This document shows, piece by piece, positions 57,347 through 64,000 of a stretch of DNA of 64,000 nt. Every line of letters begins with the position of its first letter. Positions within the stretch are counted from its first letter, which is position 1. The position numbers were made by a program, and so were the translations under genes. Below the pieces are notes generated by a model that was given only the letters and a program-made list of their open reading frames with translations, was not told the origin of the DNA and ran no database searches. The stretch spans positions 299,152-363,151 of the forward strand of contig NZ_JASISQ010000001.1 of NCBI RefSeq assembly GCF_030063205.1. Direction: 5' to 3'. This DNA comes from Arthrobacter antibioticus. GTDB lineage: Bacteria; Actinomycetota; Actinomycetes; Actinomycetales; Micrococcaceae.

Positions 57347-58357
57347 TTGGTCCTAAAATTTCTAGCCGAAAAGAAGAGTACGACGGCGTCCGGCTCACCA
57401 ATCGGGTTGAACCTGGCCAACCGCGAGAGTGCCCACGTCCTCGAGGTCGCCGACACTGCGGTGCACTACTGGGAATACGCAGCTGTGCCGTGTAGCGATG
57501 CTGTTGCTGACTCAGACGCTGTGCATGTAGCTGACGCTGTGCATGCCGCCACCTCACCAGCGGTGCCCGCACGCACCATTGTGATGGTCCATGGTTTCCG
57601 TGGTGACCATCACGGACTGGAACGCGTGGTTGAACTGCTGCCTGATTTTCGTGTCATCATGGCCGATCTCCCCGGGTTTGGAGCATCCCCAGCGTTCGCC
57701 CATGGCCAGCATGACATAGCCGGCTACGGGAACTTCCTTGAGAACTTCCTCAGGGCCTTGGACCTGGGACCGGACACTGTCTTGCTGGGCCACTCTTTTG
57801 GTTCAATCGTTGTCAGCCATTTTGTGGCAACACGGCCGAAGCGCGTGTATCCGCTGATTCTTGTGAACCCCATCGCAGCCCCTGCTTTGGAAGGCCCAAA
57901 GGGCATTATGACCACGCTTGCGGTTTTCTATTACTGGGCTGCAGCGAAACTTCCCGCCGCCTTGGGTAATGCGTTATTGCGCAGCAAACTCATTGTCCAT
58001 GTCATGAGCGTGACTATGGCTAAAACGCGCGACCCACAGCTGCTCAAGTTCATCCATGGCCAGCATCATGCGTACTTTAGCGGTTTCGCAGACAGGGATA
58101 TGCTGCTTGAGTCCTTCCGCGCCTCCGTCAGTGGCACTGTACGCCAAGTCGCCACTGAACTTTCCCTGCCTACACTCTTGATTGCCGGATCCGAGGATGA
58201 AATAGCAACTCTGCCCAATCAGCACAAGCTGATGGAACTTCTACCCGACGGTGAACTCCAAGTCATTAACAACGTTGGCCATCTGATCCACTACGAAACA
58301 CCCGAGCCGGCTGCCGCCGCTATCATCGAGTTTCTTGAAAGGCACCCCGCACCGTGA
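57347..58357 (+). CDS. Alpha/beta hydrolase
   Basis: 336 residues. HGFRGDHHGLERVVELL near the oxyanion hole, LPGFGAS, nucleophile Ser150 in GHSFGS, a late Asp in GSEDEIATLP and a His in NVGHLIHYE complete the triad pattern. The TTG start at 57347 begins a ~35-residue tail that is not part of the fold. A low-complexity insertion rich in Asp, Ala, Val and His (residues 51-66) is encoded by near-repeats of GACGCTGTGCATG. The stop overlaps the glycosyltransferase start by 4 bases. Confidence 0.85.
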   Translation: MVLKFLAEKKSTTASGSPIGLNLANRESAHVLEVADTAVHYWEYAAVPCSDAVADSDAVHVADAVHAATSPAVPARTIVMVHGFRGDHHGLERVVELLPDFRVIMADLPGFGASPAFAHGQHDIAGYGNFLENFLRALDLGPDTVLLGHSFGSIVVSHFVATRPKRVYPLILVNPIAAPALEGPKGIMTTLAVFYYWAAAKLPAALGNALLRSKLIVHVMSVTMAKTRDPQLLKFIHGQHHAYFSGFADRDMLLESFRASVSGTVRQVATELSLPTLLIAGSEDEIATLPNQHKLMELLPDGELQVINNVGHLIHYETPEPAAAAIIEFLERHPAP

Positions 58358-59481
58358 GTATTTCCGAATCCATGAACAACCACGAAAATGCGCTCCAGAA
58401 ACAAGCAGACGGTAGGCCAGCCATCGTCATGGATGCCCGATTCACCCGCATGGACCACCACGACGGCATCAGCCGCTACGGCGCAAGCCTCATGGCCGCC
58501 GTCGCCCCTTACGCTGATGTGACAATGCTCATTCATGACGAACGTCAGCTGGCATTGCTACCGGATTTGCCCTGGGTGAAAATCAACTCGCCGCTCTCGC
58601 CCATGGAATTGTTCGTGGCCCGCCATGTGAACAAGCTTGGCGCCGACGTGGTGTTTTGTCCCATGCAGACTATGGGAAGTTGGGGCAGAAAATACCCGCT
58701 GGTTCTGACACTGCACGACCTCATTTACTATGAGCACCCGGCACCCCCCGGGTTCCTCCCAGCCCCCGTCCGGGTGCTGTGGCGTCTCTACCACAAGGCG
58801 TATTGGCCGCAGCGGATGTTGCTCAACCGCGCCAATACTGTGGCGACTATCAGCGAAACCACTCTGTCTCTGATGCGCAAACACGGGCTCACCAAACGCC
58901 CTGTCCGGATCATTGGAAATGCACCCCAAGCGCAGCGGACCCCACGAGATCCGTTGGTTTCGCCGGAGAAATCGCTCACCTATATGGGTTCATTCATGCC
59001 CTATAAAAACGTGGAAACGTTGATCCGGGCTATGGCAGAACTGCCAGATTTCACGCTTAACTTACTCAGCCGCATCACCGACGAACGCCGTAGTGAACTC
59101 GCGGCTTTGGTGCCCTCTGGTGCCAAAGTGGTGTTCCACAACGGTGTCACGGACGAGCAGTACGATCAGATGCTTCTGCGCACAACTGCGTTAGTTACTC
59201 TAAGTAAAGCCGAAGGCTACGGCCTGCCGCTGGTTGAGGCTATGGCCTTGGGGACACCGGTGGTGGTGGCGGACACTGAGATTTTCCGTGAAGTTGGCGG
59301 AGATGCCGCTCATTATGTGCCAGCTGATTCACCTGAGGCTTTTGCGGCTGCTGTGCATGCTCTGGCTGAACCCGATCAATGGGCGGAGAGTTCGACGGCG
59401 TCCATTGCCCAAGCGGGCACGTTCAGCTGGGATTCCTCCGCGCGCGAACTGTTGGCAATTGCACAGGAGCTGCGCCGCTAG
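58354..59481 (+). CDS. Glycosyltransferase family 4-like protein
   Basis: 375-residue GT-B glycosyltransferase. The C-terminal donor-binding half has YMGSFMPYKNVETLIRAM and KAEGYGLPLVEAMALGTPVVV, the EX7E region of family 4; the N-terminal half has HHDGISRYGASLMAAV and LTLHDLIYYEHP. Donor and acceptor are unknown; cell-envelope or glycolipid glycosylation is plausible. It is translationally coupled to the preceding hydrolase. Confidence 0.88.
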   Translation: MSISESMNNHENALQKQADGRPAIVMDARFTRMDHHDGISRYGASLMAAVAPYADVTMLIHDERQLALLPDLPWVKINSPLSPMELFVARHVNKLGADVVFCPMQTMGSWGRKYPLVLTLHDLIYYEHPAPPGFLPAPVRVLWRLYHKAYWPQRMLLNRANTVATISETTLSLMRKHGLTKRPVRIIGNAPQAQRTPRDPLVSPEKSLTYMGSFMPYKNVETLIRAMAELPDFTLNLLSRITDERRSELAALVPSGAKVVFHNGVTDEQYDQMLLRTTALVTLSKAEGYGLPLVEAMALGTPVVVADTEIFREVGGDAAHYVPADSPEAFAAAVHALAEPDQWAESSTASIAQAGTFSWDSSARELLAIAQELRR

Positions 59482-59548
59482 CCATGACCACGCAGCTGGT
59501 CCGCGTCCGCAAAAAGCCGCACTTCGGCCGCCCTATTTCTCAGCAGAG

Positions 59549-59590
59549 CTAGAAGCCGTGGTTCGCGAACCCATTAGGACCTAGAAGCCG
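59549..59590 (+). repeat. Direct repeat CTAGAAGCCG flanking a short spacer
   Basis: CTAGAAGCCG at 59549-59558 and 59581-59590, 32 bp apart, in the stretch between the glycosyltransferase and the next ORF. It may mark a small duplication or rearrangement that damaged the N-terminus of the downstream gene. Confidence 0.5.
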
Positions 59591-59635
59591 CTGCGAATAC
59601 TTGTCACCCCTGGGCACCTGCGTCTCGAGGAGAAG

Positions 59636-60382
59636 TTGGGACGCGAAGATCCGGGTGCTGAGGTCATTTTATCCACCACCATCACGAATGCTCAGGGGAT
59701 CCGCGCCCAGGAATACCGGTACTGGAGCACAGGTATCTATCCTGCCGAGGCTGAGCATCTGGAAAACTCTCAATCCGCACTTCAGATATACAGTGCCTAC
59801 GAGTCCAATGTGACACTGGGACATGGCCCCACGGCCGTTGCGGCAGCAGCACAACGAACGGCCAAACTCCTGGATACGGGTCCTATCCAATCTCCGTTAT
59901 TCTGGCTCACAGGAACTGTCACCGGTCTTGGTCTGACGATACTGACGCTGGCGTTCTCACTCTCCAAACGCCAACGTCATGAGTTGATCTTTCGCAGACT
60001 CACCACTGCTCAGCACCTGCTCGCCGGCGTGGTGCTGAGCCTCGATGCACTTGAGCTTGCCCTGGCCCTGGATGACACACGGCTGAACACCGTAGTGATG
60101 CTTGGGACAGCTCCAAAGAACATGTCAGCTGAATCTGACCAGCGGATATTTGAAAGCGCCTTGGCTATGGCATGGCGCTTGGCCGATGACCTCCAGGAAC
60201 GTCCCTTATCGCAGCGCCTTGACCCCGGGTACGTGGCTGAAATTGCGAAGTTGAAACAATCGGTTCAGACGCTTGTCCTACGCAACACCGACGTCCACCG
60301 ACGTACTCAATCCCTACTCGATGCAGCACGTGGCCGAAACCCGAAACGCAACACCTCAGAGATCCCCAAGGTGACGTCCTAA
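59636..60382 (+). CDS. Unrecognised single-pass membrane protein, possibly N-terminally truncated
   Basis: 248 codons from TTG 59636. One membrane helix is visible (SPLFWLTGTVTGLGLTILTLAF, about residues 85-106), flanked by a ~80-residue N-terminal part and a helical, charged C-terminal part with heptad-like leucines. No family recognised. The frame is open upstream only to a stop at 59582-59584 and reads LRILVTPGHLRLEEKLG before the TTG, with no good start, ribosome-binding site or signal peptide. A separate ORF MTTQLVRVRKKPHFGRPISQ begins at 59484 and stops at once near a 10-bp direct repeat. This looks like a gene that lost its original 5' end. Confidence 0.5.
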   Translation: MGREDPGAEVILSTTITNAQGIRAQEYRYWSTGIYPAEAEHLENSQSALQIYSAYESNVTLGHGPTAVAAAAQRTAKLLDTGPIQSPLFWLTGTVTGLGLTILTLAFSLSKRQRHELIFRRLTTAQHLLAGVVLSLDALELALALDDTRLNTVVMLGTAPKNMSAESDQRIFESALAMAWRLADDLQERPLSQRLDPGYVAEIAKLKQSVQTLVLRNTDVHRRTQSLLDAARGRNPKRNTSEIPKVTS

Positions 60383-60468
60383 AACCTGTATACCCTCACG
60401 CCGTGGCTTGGGGCTCCCGGACATCCAGCACACCTGTTGGTTTTGCGCGTTTGTCATGATCGATTGGC

Positions 60469-61261
60469 TTACAGCCTTCTTGTTGTCCTAGTAATAAGAG
60501 CCTTTAGCCATTTGGAGTATTGGGGCCGGTGCGGATCGGTGATCAAGAGTGGAGAATAACTGCCACTAGTCGTAATCCACCCAATCTTGCCGTCCGGGCC
60601 AAGCTTGGGAGTCCACCTGCGCCACTTGGTTCCTTGCCGATCGGGTTCATCTATGCAGCGCCGGAGTCCGTGCCGATTCTCCTTATCCTTGAAGTGCTTC
60701 ATCGTGTGATGGCGTGCGCAGGCGGGGCGTTAGTTTCCAATGGTTGAGGCACCACCAAACTCAAAAGCTCGTAAGTGATCAAACTCAGTGTCCATCTCAG
60801 GATCGGGACAATTGGGCATTTAACAGCCTTCGGCCAACGCCTGCAACACGGCCTTCTCGGCAGCCGCAATGTACACCGTTGTGTGTCCAGCACCAACGGC
60901 TCCGGCAATAGTGGATTTAGCAGTATATGGTGACGCGCCAGCTTTGACAGCCCCTCCAGAAACGTGCAGCGATATACATGCCCGAAGCGCTGACAGTCAA
61001 CACGTACAACGTTGGCCATGACATCCCTTCGCTTCCAGCGTCACAGCTGCGTCTGCGCTCTATCAGCGCTTCCTTCACACGAGTGACGACGGTCTCGGGT
61101 ACATCTTCTCCCGTGTCCTGCCCGCCTTTCCCGCAAAAGAGCACACCGTGGTATGTCCCGCCAGAACTAACAACCGAGTCTCCATCGCAGCCGCATTTTC
61201 CATCGAGAGACTCGCAGTGTACGCCAGCAGCGGCCGTCAATTCGGGAATCCCCAGAGACAT
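60469..61261 (-). pseudogene. Decayed HNH endonuclease / DUF222 protein
   Basis: On the minus strand one frame reads VQALAEGC, stop, MPNCPDPEMDTEFDHLRAFEFGG, TIGN, stop, RPACARHHTMKHFKDKENRHG, then RWTPKLGPDGKIGWITTSGSYSP to a stop at 60469. The C-x4-5 and DH-x-n-HH arrangement with following KHF is that of HNH nucleases at the end of DUF222 proteins common in Arthrobacter. At least two nonsense codons break it and the upstream part (to about 61261) is in another frame. I therefore call it a pseudogene. 60383-60468 and 61262-61356 show nothing else. Confidence 0.6.
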
Positions 61262-61356
61262 CCGAGACGAGCTAAGGGTTCACGACTGCCGATGATTCGC
61301 CCGGGGACGTTATTATCTCCAACCTCAACCGAGGGTGAAGGCTCGTTGCACAGCAG

Positions 61357-63498
61357 CTACAAAACGTCTAGGCCATCGCACCGAACTTGTACAGGAGAGC
61401 CCACTCGTCGAGCCGCGTTGGAAGCCTTCAATGCCCTCATGTTCGTTGTGACAGTCGCCGCCAGTGAGTATGGGAAAAGTAGAATCGTTCGATAATCTGG
61501 AGCCTCTTCACCTGTCTGGCCGGAAGTGCCACCCGAGGCGGGCCTGCCCACAGACACAGGAGCAGGGCCAATGCTGCGCACGGACTCAGGGAGTTGCAAG
61601 GCCGCCGCAAATGCCGCAACGTCCTTTTCTGCTCCAGTCAGCGAGGCAAGGCGCATGGCCGGGGGAAGCCCGAGCTCCTGCCGCAAAGTAAATTCCCGCT
61701 CAGCATGCCCGGCGGGGTCCCATCTAACTAGCGCCGAAACCTCAACTGAGTCCTCAGCCGTGACTACAACAATTCCTCCGTCTTTGGCAGATCTCACCAG
61801 TGCTGCGGCATTCATCCACCGACGGAGTGTCTCTTCTCCAGCACGCAACGACTCACGCCGGAGCATAGAATCTCCGTCCAAGAGCAGTGCCGCCGAGTAG
61901 CCGTGATGAGCCACCGGTTCAGCACCTATAGTTGCCACAACTATGGCGGGCCTGTCAGGCACAGTTGTCCTAATGTGATCCCCTGAAGAGGAAATCACTG
62001 GCACTGAGGGGAAAGCCCTGCCCAATTCCTCTGCGGTCCGCAGTGCACCGATGGAAATAGCCCGCAATTGGCGGTTCCCACACGTACCGCAGCTAAAGGC
62101 AGTTTCCGCCTGCCCGCACCATTTGCACGTGACCATGGAAGAAGCCGACCCCGGGGACCGTGTTTGCATCAGAGGCCCTGTGCAATGTCTGCATCTGGCC
62201 ACCTCTCGACAGCGCTGGCAGGCTAATGCCGGAGCGTAGCCGGTTCGGGCCACCTGAACCAATACCGGGCCCATCTTCAGCGCGGCCTTTGCGGTTTCCC
62301 AGGCCCTGTGTGGCAGCCGGGCCATGGCGGCGGCGGGGTCACGTTCCAGCTCATAGGAATCCGACGTGCTAATGACCCGCGCCGTGGCCTTGCGCACCTC
62401 TGGGCGTTCAGCTAAGAGCTCTTGGGCCCATCCTGTGGCGACCAACCGCTGGGACTCACTGCTTCGGCTGTGCCCGGCCATCAACACCGCCGTTGCCTCA
62501 ACTTCAGAGCGTAACAACAGAACGTCACGGCTGTGTTGGTAGGGAGCTCTACGTTCAATATGAAGCTCGTCACCGTCATCCCAGCAACAAACCAAACCTA
62601 GCTCTGCTACTGGCGCGTACGCCGCGGAACGAGTACCGATCACAATGCGCACGTCGCCTGAAAGAACTTGCAGGAAGTTGGCGTATCTCTTGCTGGGACC
62701 ATCGTCAGCGGTGAGCTTGACGAAGCTGCCCTTCGGAAGGACCGCGGTAAATGCCTGCTCCAATAATTCGAGGTCCCGTAGATCGGGAACAACCACGATG
62801 GCTCCCCGCCCTGACAATTGGCAGTATGCAACTACTTGAGCCAGTTGGTGGTGCCATGACCGGGGCCCCCAACCGTGGAGTGCACCGAGTACGCCTTTGG
62901 GGCACTGGCCCAAAGCCAATTTCGTCAAGAAGTCCTCGGCATGAGCAAACTCAGTGAAGAGAGAATGCCCGGGTTTAGCCTCGGGAAGCATCTCCACGGG
63001 CGCGGGTCCGGTTTCCTTCTTCAGGTAGATCTTCTCGAGGCTGGCGACACGCGGTGGGACAGCTACCCGCAACACATCAGCTACTGTGCCGGCGTACCGT
63101 GCGGCAACCCTCCGGGCCAGTTCAAGTACCTGTGGGGTGAGCACAGGGACAGCTGAATAAACCCTGCTCAGTGGCACCAGCCTTTCGCTTTCAGACTCAG
63201 CAGTGCGCGCAACGAGATACCCGTTGAGGTCTTGGCCAGAGAATTTTACCTTCACCCGAACCCCTGGCCGGGCCTCTGCGTCCAACTCCAGGGGGACGGA
63301 GTAATCAAACATTCGGTCAAGATGGGGCAGCGGTGAATCAATCGCAACTTGGGCAACTGGTAGCGACGGCGCCAACACGACTCCACTGTGTGGATCTGCT
63401 ACTCGATCCTTGGTGACGAATCCACTCAAAAGACTTAACTGCACACCGTGATTGGGCGAAGCGTGACTAGCGGCAGTGTGGTTCTCGGCTTCGGTCAC
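61357..63498 (-). CDS. priA: Primosomal protein N' (PriA-like) lacking helicase motifs
   Basis: 713 residues. The N-terminal DNA-binding domain (VAQVAIDSPLPHLDRMFDYSVP and PGVRVKVKFSGQDLNGYLV) and the zinc-binding cysteines (CQRCREVARCRHC, CKWCGQ, CGTCGN) are PriA-like. The ATPase Walker A is absent (the corresponding region reads HGWGPRSWHHQLAQ) and DEAH is replaced by CCWDDGDE. Loss of helicase motifs is usual for actinobacterial PriA, which is thought to restart replication without unwinding. It lies downstream of metK on the same strand. Confidence 0.92.
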   Translation of the reverse strand: MTEAENHTAASHASPNHGVQLSLLSGFVTKDRVADPHSGVVLAPSLPVAQVAIDSPLPHLDRMFDYSVPLELDAEARPGVRVKVKFSGQDLNGYLVARTAESESERLVPLSRVYSAVPVLTPQVLELARRVAARYAGTVADVLRVAVPPRVASLEKIYLKKETGPAPVEMLPEAKPGHSLFTEFAHAEDFLTKLALGQCPKGVLGALHGWGPRSWHHQLAQVVAYCQLSGRGAIVVVPDLRDLELLEQAFTAVLPKGSFVKLTADDGPSKRYANFLQVLSGDVRIVIGTRSAAYAPVAELGLVCCWDDGDELHIERRAPYQHSRDVLLLRSEVEATAVLMAGHSRSSESQRLVATGWAQELLAERPEVRKATARVISTSDSYELERDPAAAMARLPHRAWETAKAALKMGPVLVQVARTGYAPALACQRCREVARCRHCTGPLMQTRSPGSASSMVTCKWCGQAETAFSCGTCGNRQLRAISIGALRTAEELGRAFPSVPVISSSGDHIRTTVPDRPAIVVATIGAEPVAHHGYSAALLLDGDSMLRRESLRAGEETLRRWMNAAALVRSAKDGGIVVVTAEDSVEVSALVRWDPAGHAEREFTLRQELGLPPAMRLASLTGAEKDVAAFAAALQLPESVRSIGPAPVSVGRPASGGTSGQTGEEAPDYRTILLFPYSLAATVTTNMRALKASNAARRVGSPVQVRCDGLDVL

Positions 63499-63609
63499 GG
63501 CATCCTCCTCTGATATGTGTTGCCAGACCTACGGGCAAAAACTGTAGGCCATGGACAGGGCCTCCAAACCCAACTGTGCAGGTCCCCATTAGTCGTCCTG
63601 AAACCAGCT

Positions 63610-63649
63610 AAGCACAGCCCGCTGACAAAGGAGTCGGCGAACTGTGCTT
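63610..63649. terminator. Imperfect hairpin between metK and priA
   Basis: AAGCACAG (63610-63617) pairs with CTGTGCTT (63642-63649), and CGCTGAC (63620-63626) with GTCGGCG (63633-63639). There is no T-run. Shares the 11-mer GGCGAACTGTG with the 57-bp repeats after rsmE. Confidence 0.45.
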
Positions 63650-63669
63650 GGCTGTGGACAACTTCGAGC

Positions 63670-64000
63670 TTAGGCGTTGAAGAACGCCTTCAGCGCAGCT
63701 ACCCGGTCAAGATTTTCCCACGTGAAATCGGGGTCGTCGCGGCCAAAGTGACCATGTGCTGCCGTTTTGGCGTAAATGGGGCGTTTCAGATCAAGGCTGT
63801 CGATGATGGCCAGCGGACGCAAATCGAAGATAGCCGCAATGGCTTCTTCAATCATGCGAGGGTCAACATGCTCGGTGCCAAAAGTCTCAACATAGGTTCC
63901 CACCGGCTTGGCCACGCCAATGGCATAGCCCACCTGAATTTCGGCACGATCCGCAAGGCCAGCGGCCACCACATTTTTGGCAACCCAGCGCATGGCATAG
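63670..64000 (-). CDS. metK: S-adenosylmethionine synthetase, C-terminal part, cut by the right edge
   Basis: The last ~110 residues of MetK, which makes S-adenosylmethionine from methionine and ATP. The segment [33 protein letters not shown] and the ending [23 protein letters not shown] are family-typical. The frame continues past 64000. The ATG at 63993 is internal. Confidence 0.95.
   Translation of the reverse strand, partial: YAMRWVAKNVVAAGLADRAEIQVGYAIGVAKPVGTYVETFGTEHVDPRMIEEAIAAIFDLRPLAIIDSLDLKRPIYAKTAAHGHFGRDDPDFTWENLDRVAALKAFFNA

Noticed and set aside
60978-61295. Plus-strand ORF of 105 codons opposite the HNH remnant
   Set aside because: Composition is unlike protein and the minus strand carries the recognisable HNH pattern.

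Overview
The window reads as a chromosomal core region of an actinobacterium, most likely a member of the Micrococcaceae close to Arthrobacter. The evidence is the gene content: an actinobacterial bc1-aa3 oxidase set with a diheme cytochrome c (QcrC) and CtaF, actinobacterial DUF3054, DUF3043 and DUF3097 proteins, a PriA without helicase motifs, and many GTG or TTG starts. Base composition looks like the mid to high 50s percent GC by eye. I see no tRNA, rRNA, CRISPR array, insertion sequence or prophage. Genus-level placement is inference.

Layout. 1-4071: end of a gene cut by the left edge, an AAA ATPase, a DUF3054 membrane protein, a stand-alone Lrp/AsnC ligand-binding domain, cutC, and trpD on the minus strand. 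4258-13658: respiratory block with ctaE-qcrC-qcrA-qcrB (+) and ctaC-ctaD-ctaF (-), separated by a GntR regulator and an HPr gene, then erpA. Together these encode cytochrome bc1 and aa3 oxidase, which form a supercomplex in actinobacteria. 13736-21062: an M20 dipeptidase, DUF3043, an aldo/keto reductase, pyrD, and an FAD dehydrogenase coupled to an alpha/beta hydrolase. 21147-24617: leuA-recO-uppS (-). 24896-28543: an M13 metallopeptidase and an LCP (LytR-CpsA-Psr) protein. 28733-32568: phoH-ybeY-CNNM-era (-), overlapping. 32973-37072: a GerMN lipoprotein and hrcA-dnaJ-rsmE (-) behind a CIRCE element. 37358-43039: DUF3097, DUF4870, lepA-hemW (-), a PemK/MazF-like protein and rpsT. 43183-50875: comEA-comEC-holA, degV and leuS (all -). 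51146-56439: a glycerol operon glpD-glpF-glpK (-) with a divergent SorC-type regulator. 56511-60382: an operon of aldo/keto reductase, hydrolase, glycosyltransferase and an unrecognised membrane protein. 60469-61261: decayed HNH/DUF222 remnant. 61357-64000: priA and the 3' end of metK.

The most interesting material is regulatory. A leader ORF with four tandem leucine codons followed by a terminator-like hairpin precedes leuS. A leader ORF with three tandem leucine codons and mutually exclusive pairings precedes leuA. A perfect 17-bp palindrome covers the -10 and start of ctaE. Two similar CTAC-N5-GTAG dyads sit upstream of ctaC. A tandemly repeated 5' UTR lies between CIRCE and hrcA, and a 57-bp tandem repeat lies downstream of rsmE. 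Most protein-coding genes are ordinary core genes, and I found no clear candidate for a wholly new multi-gene system.
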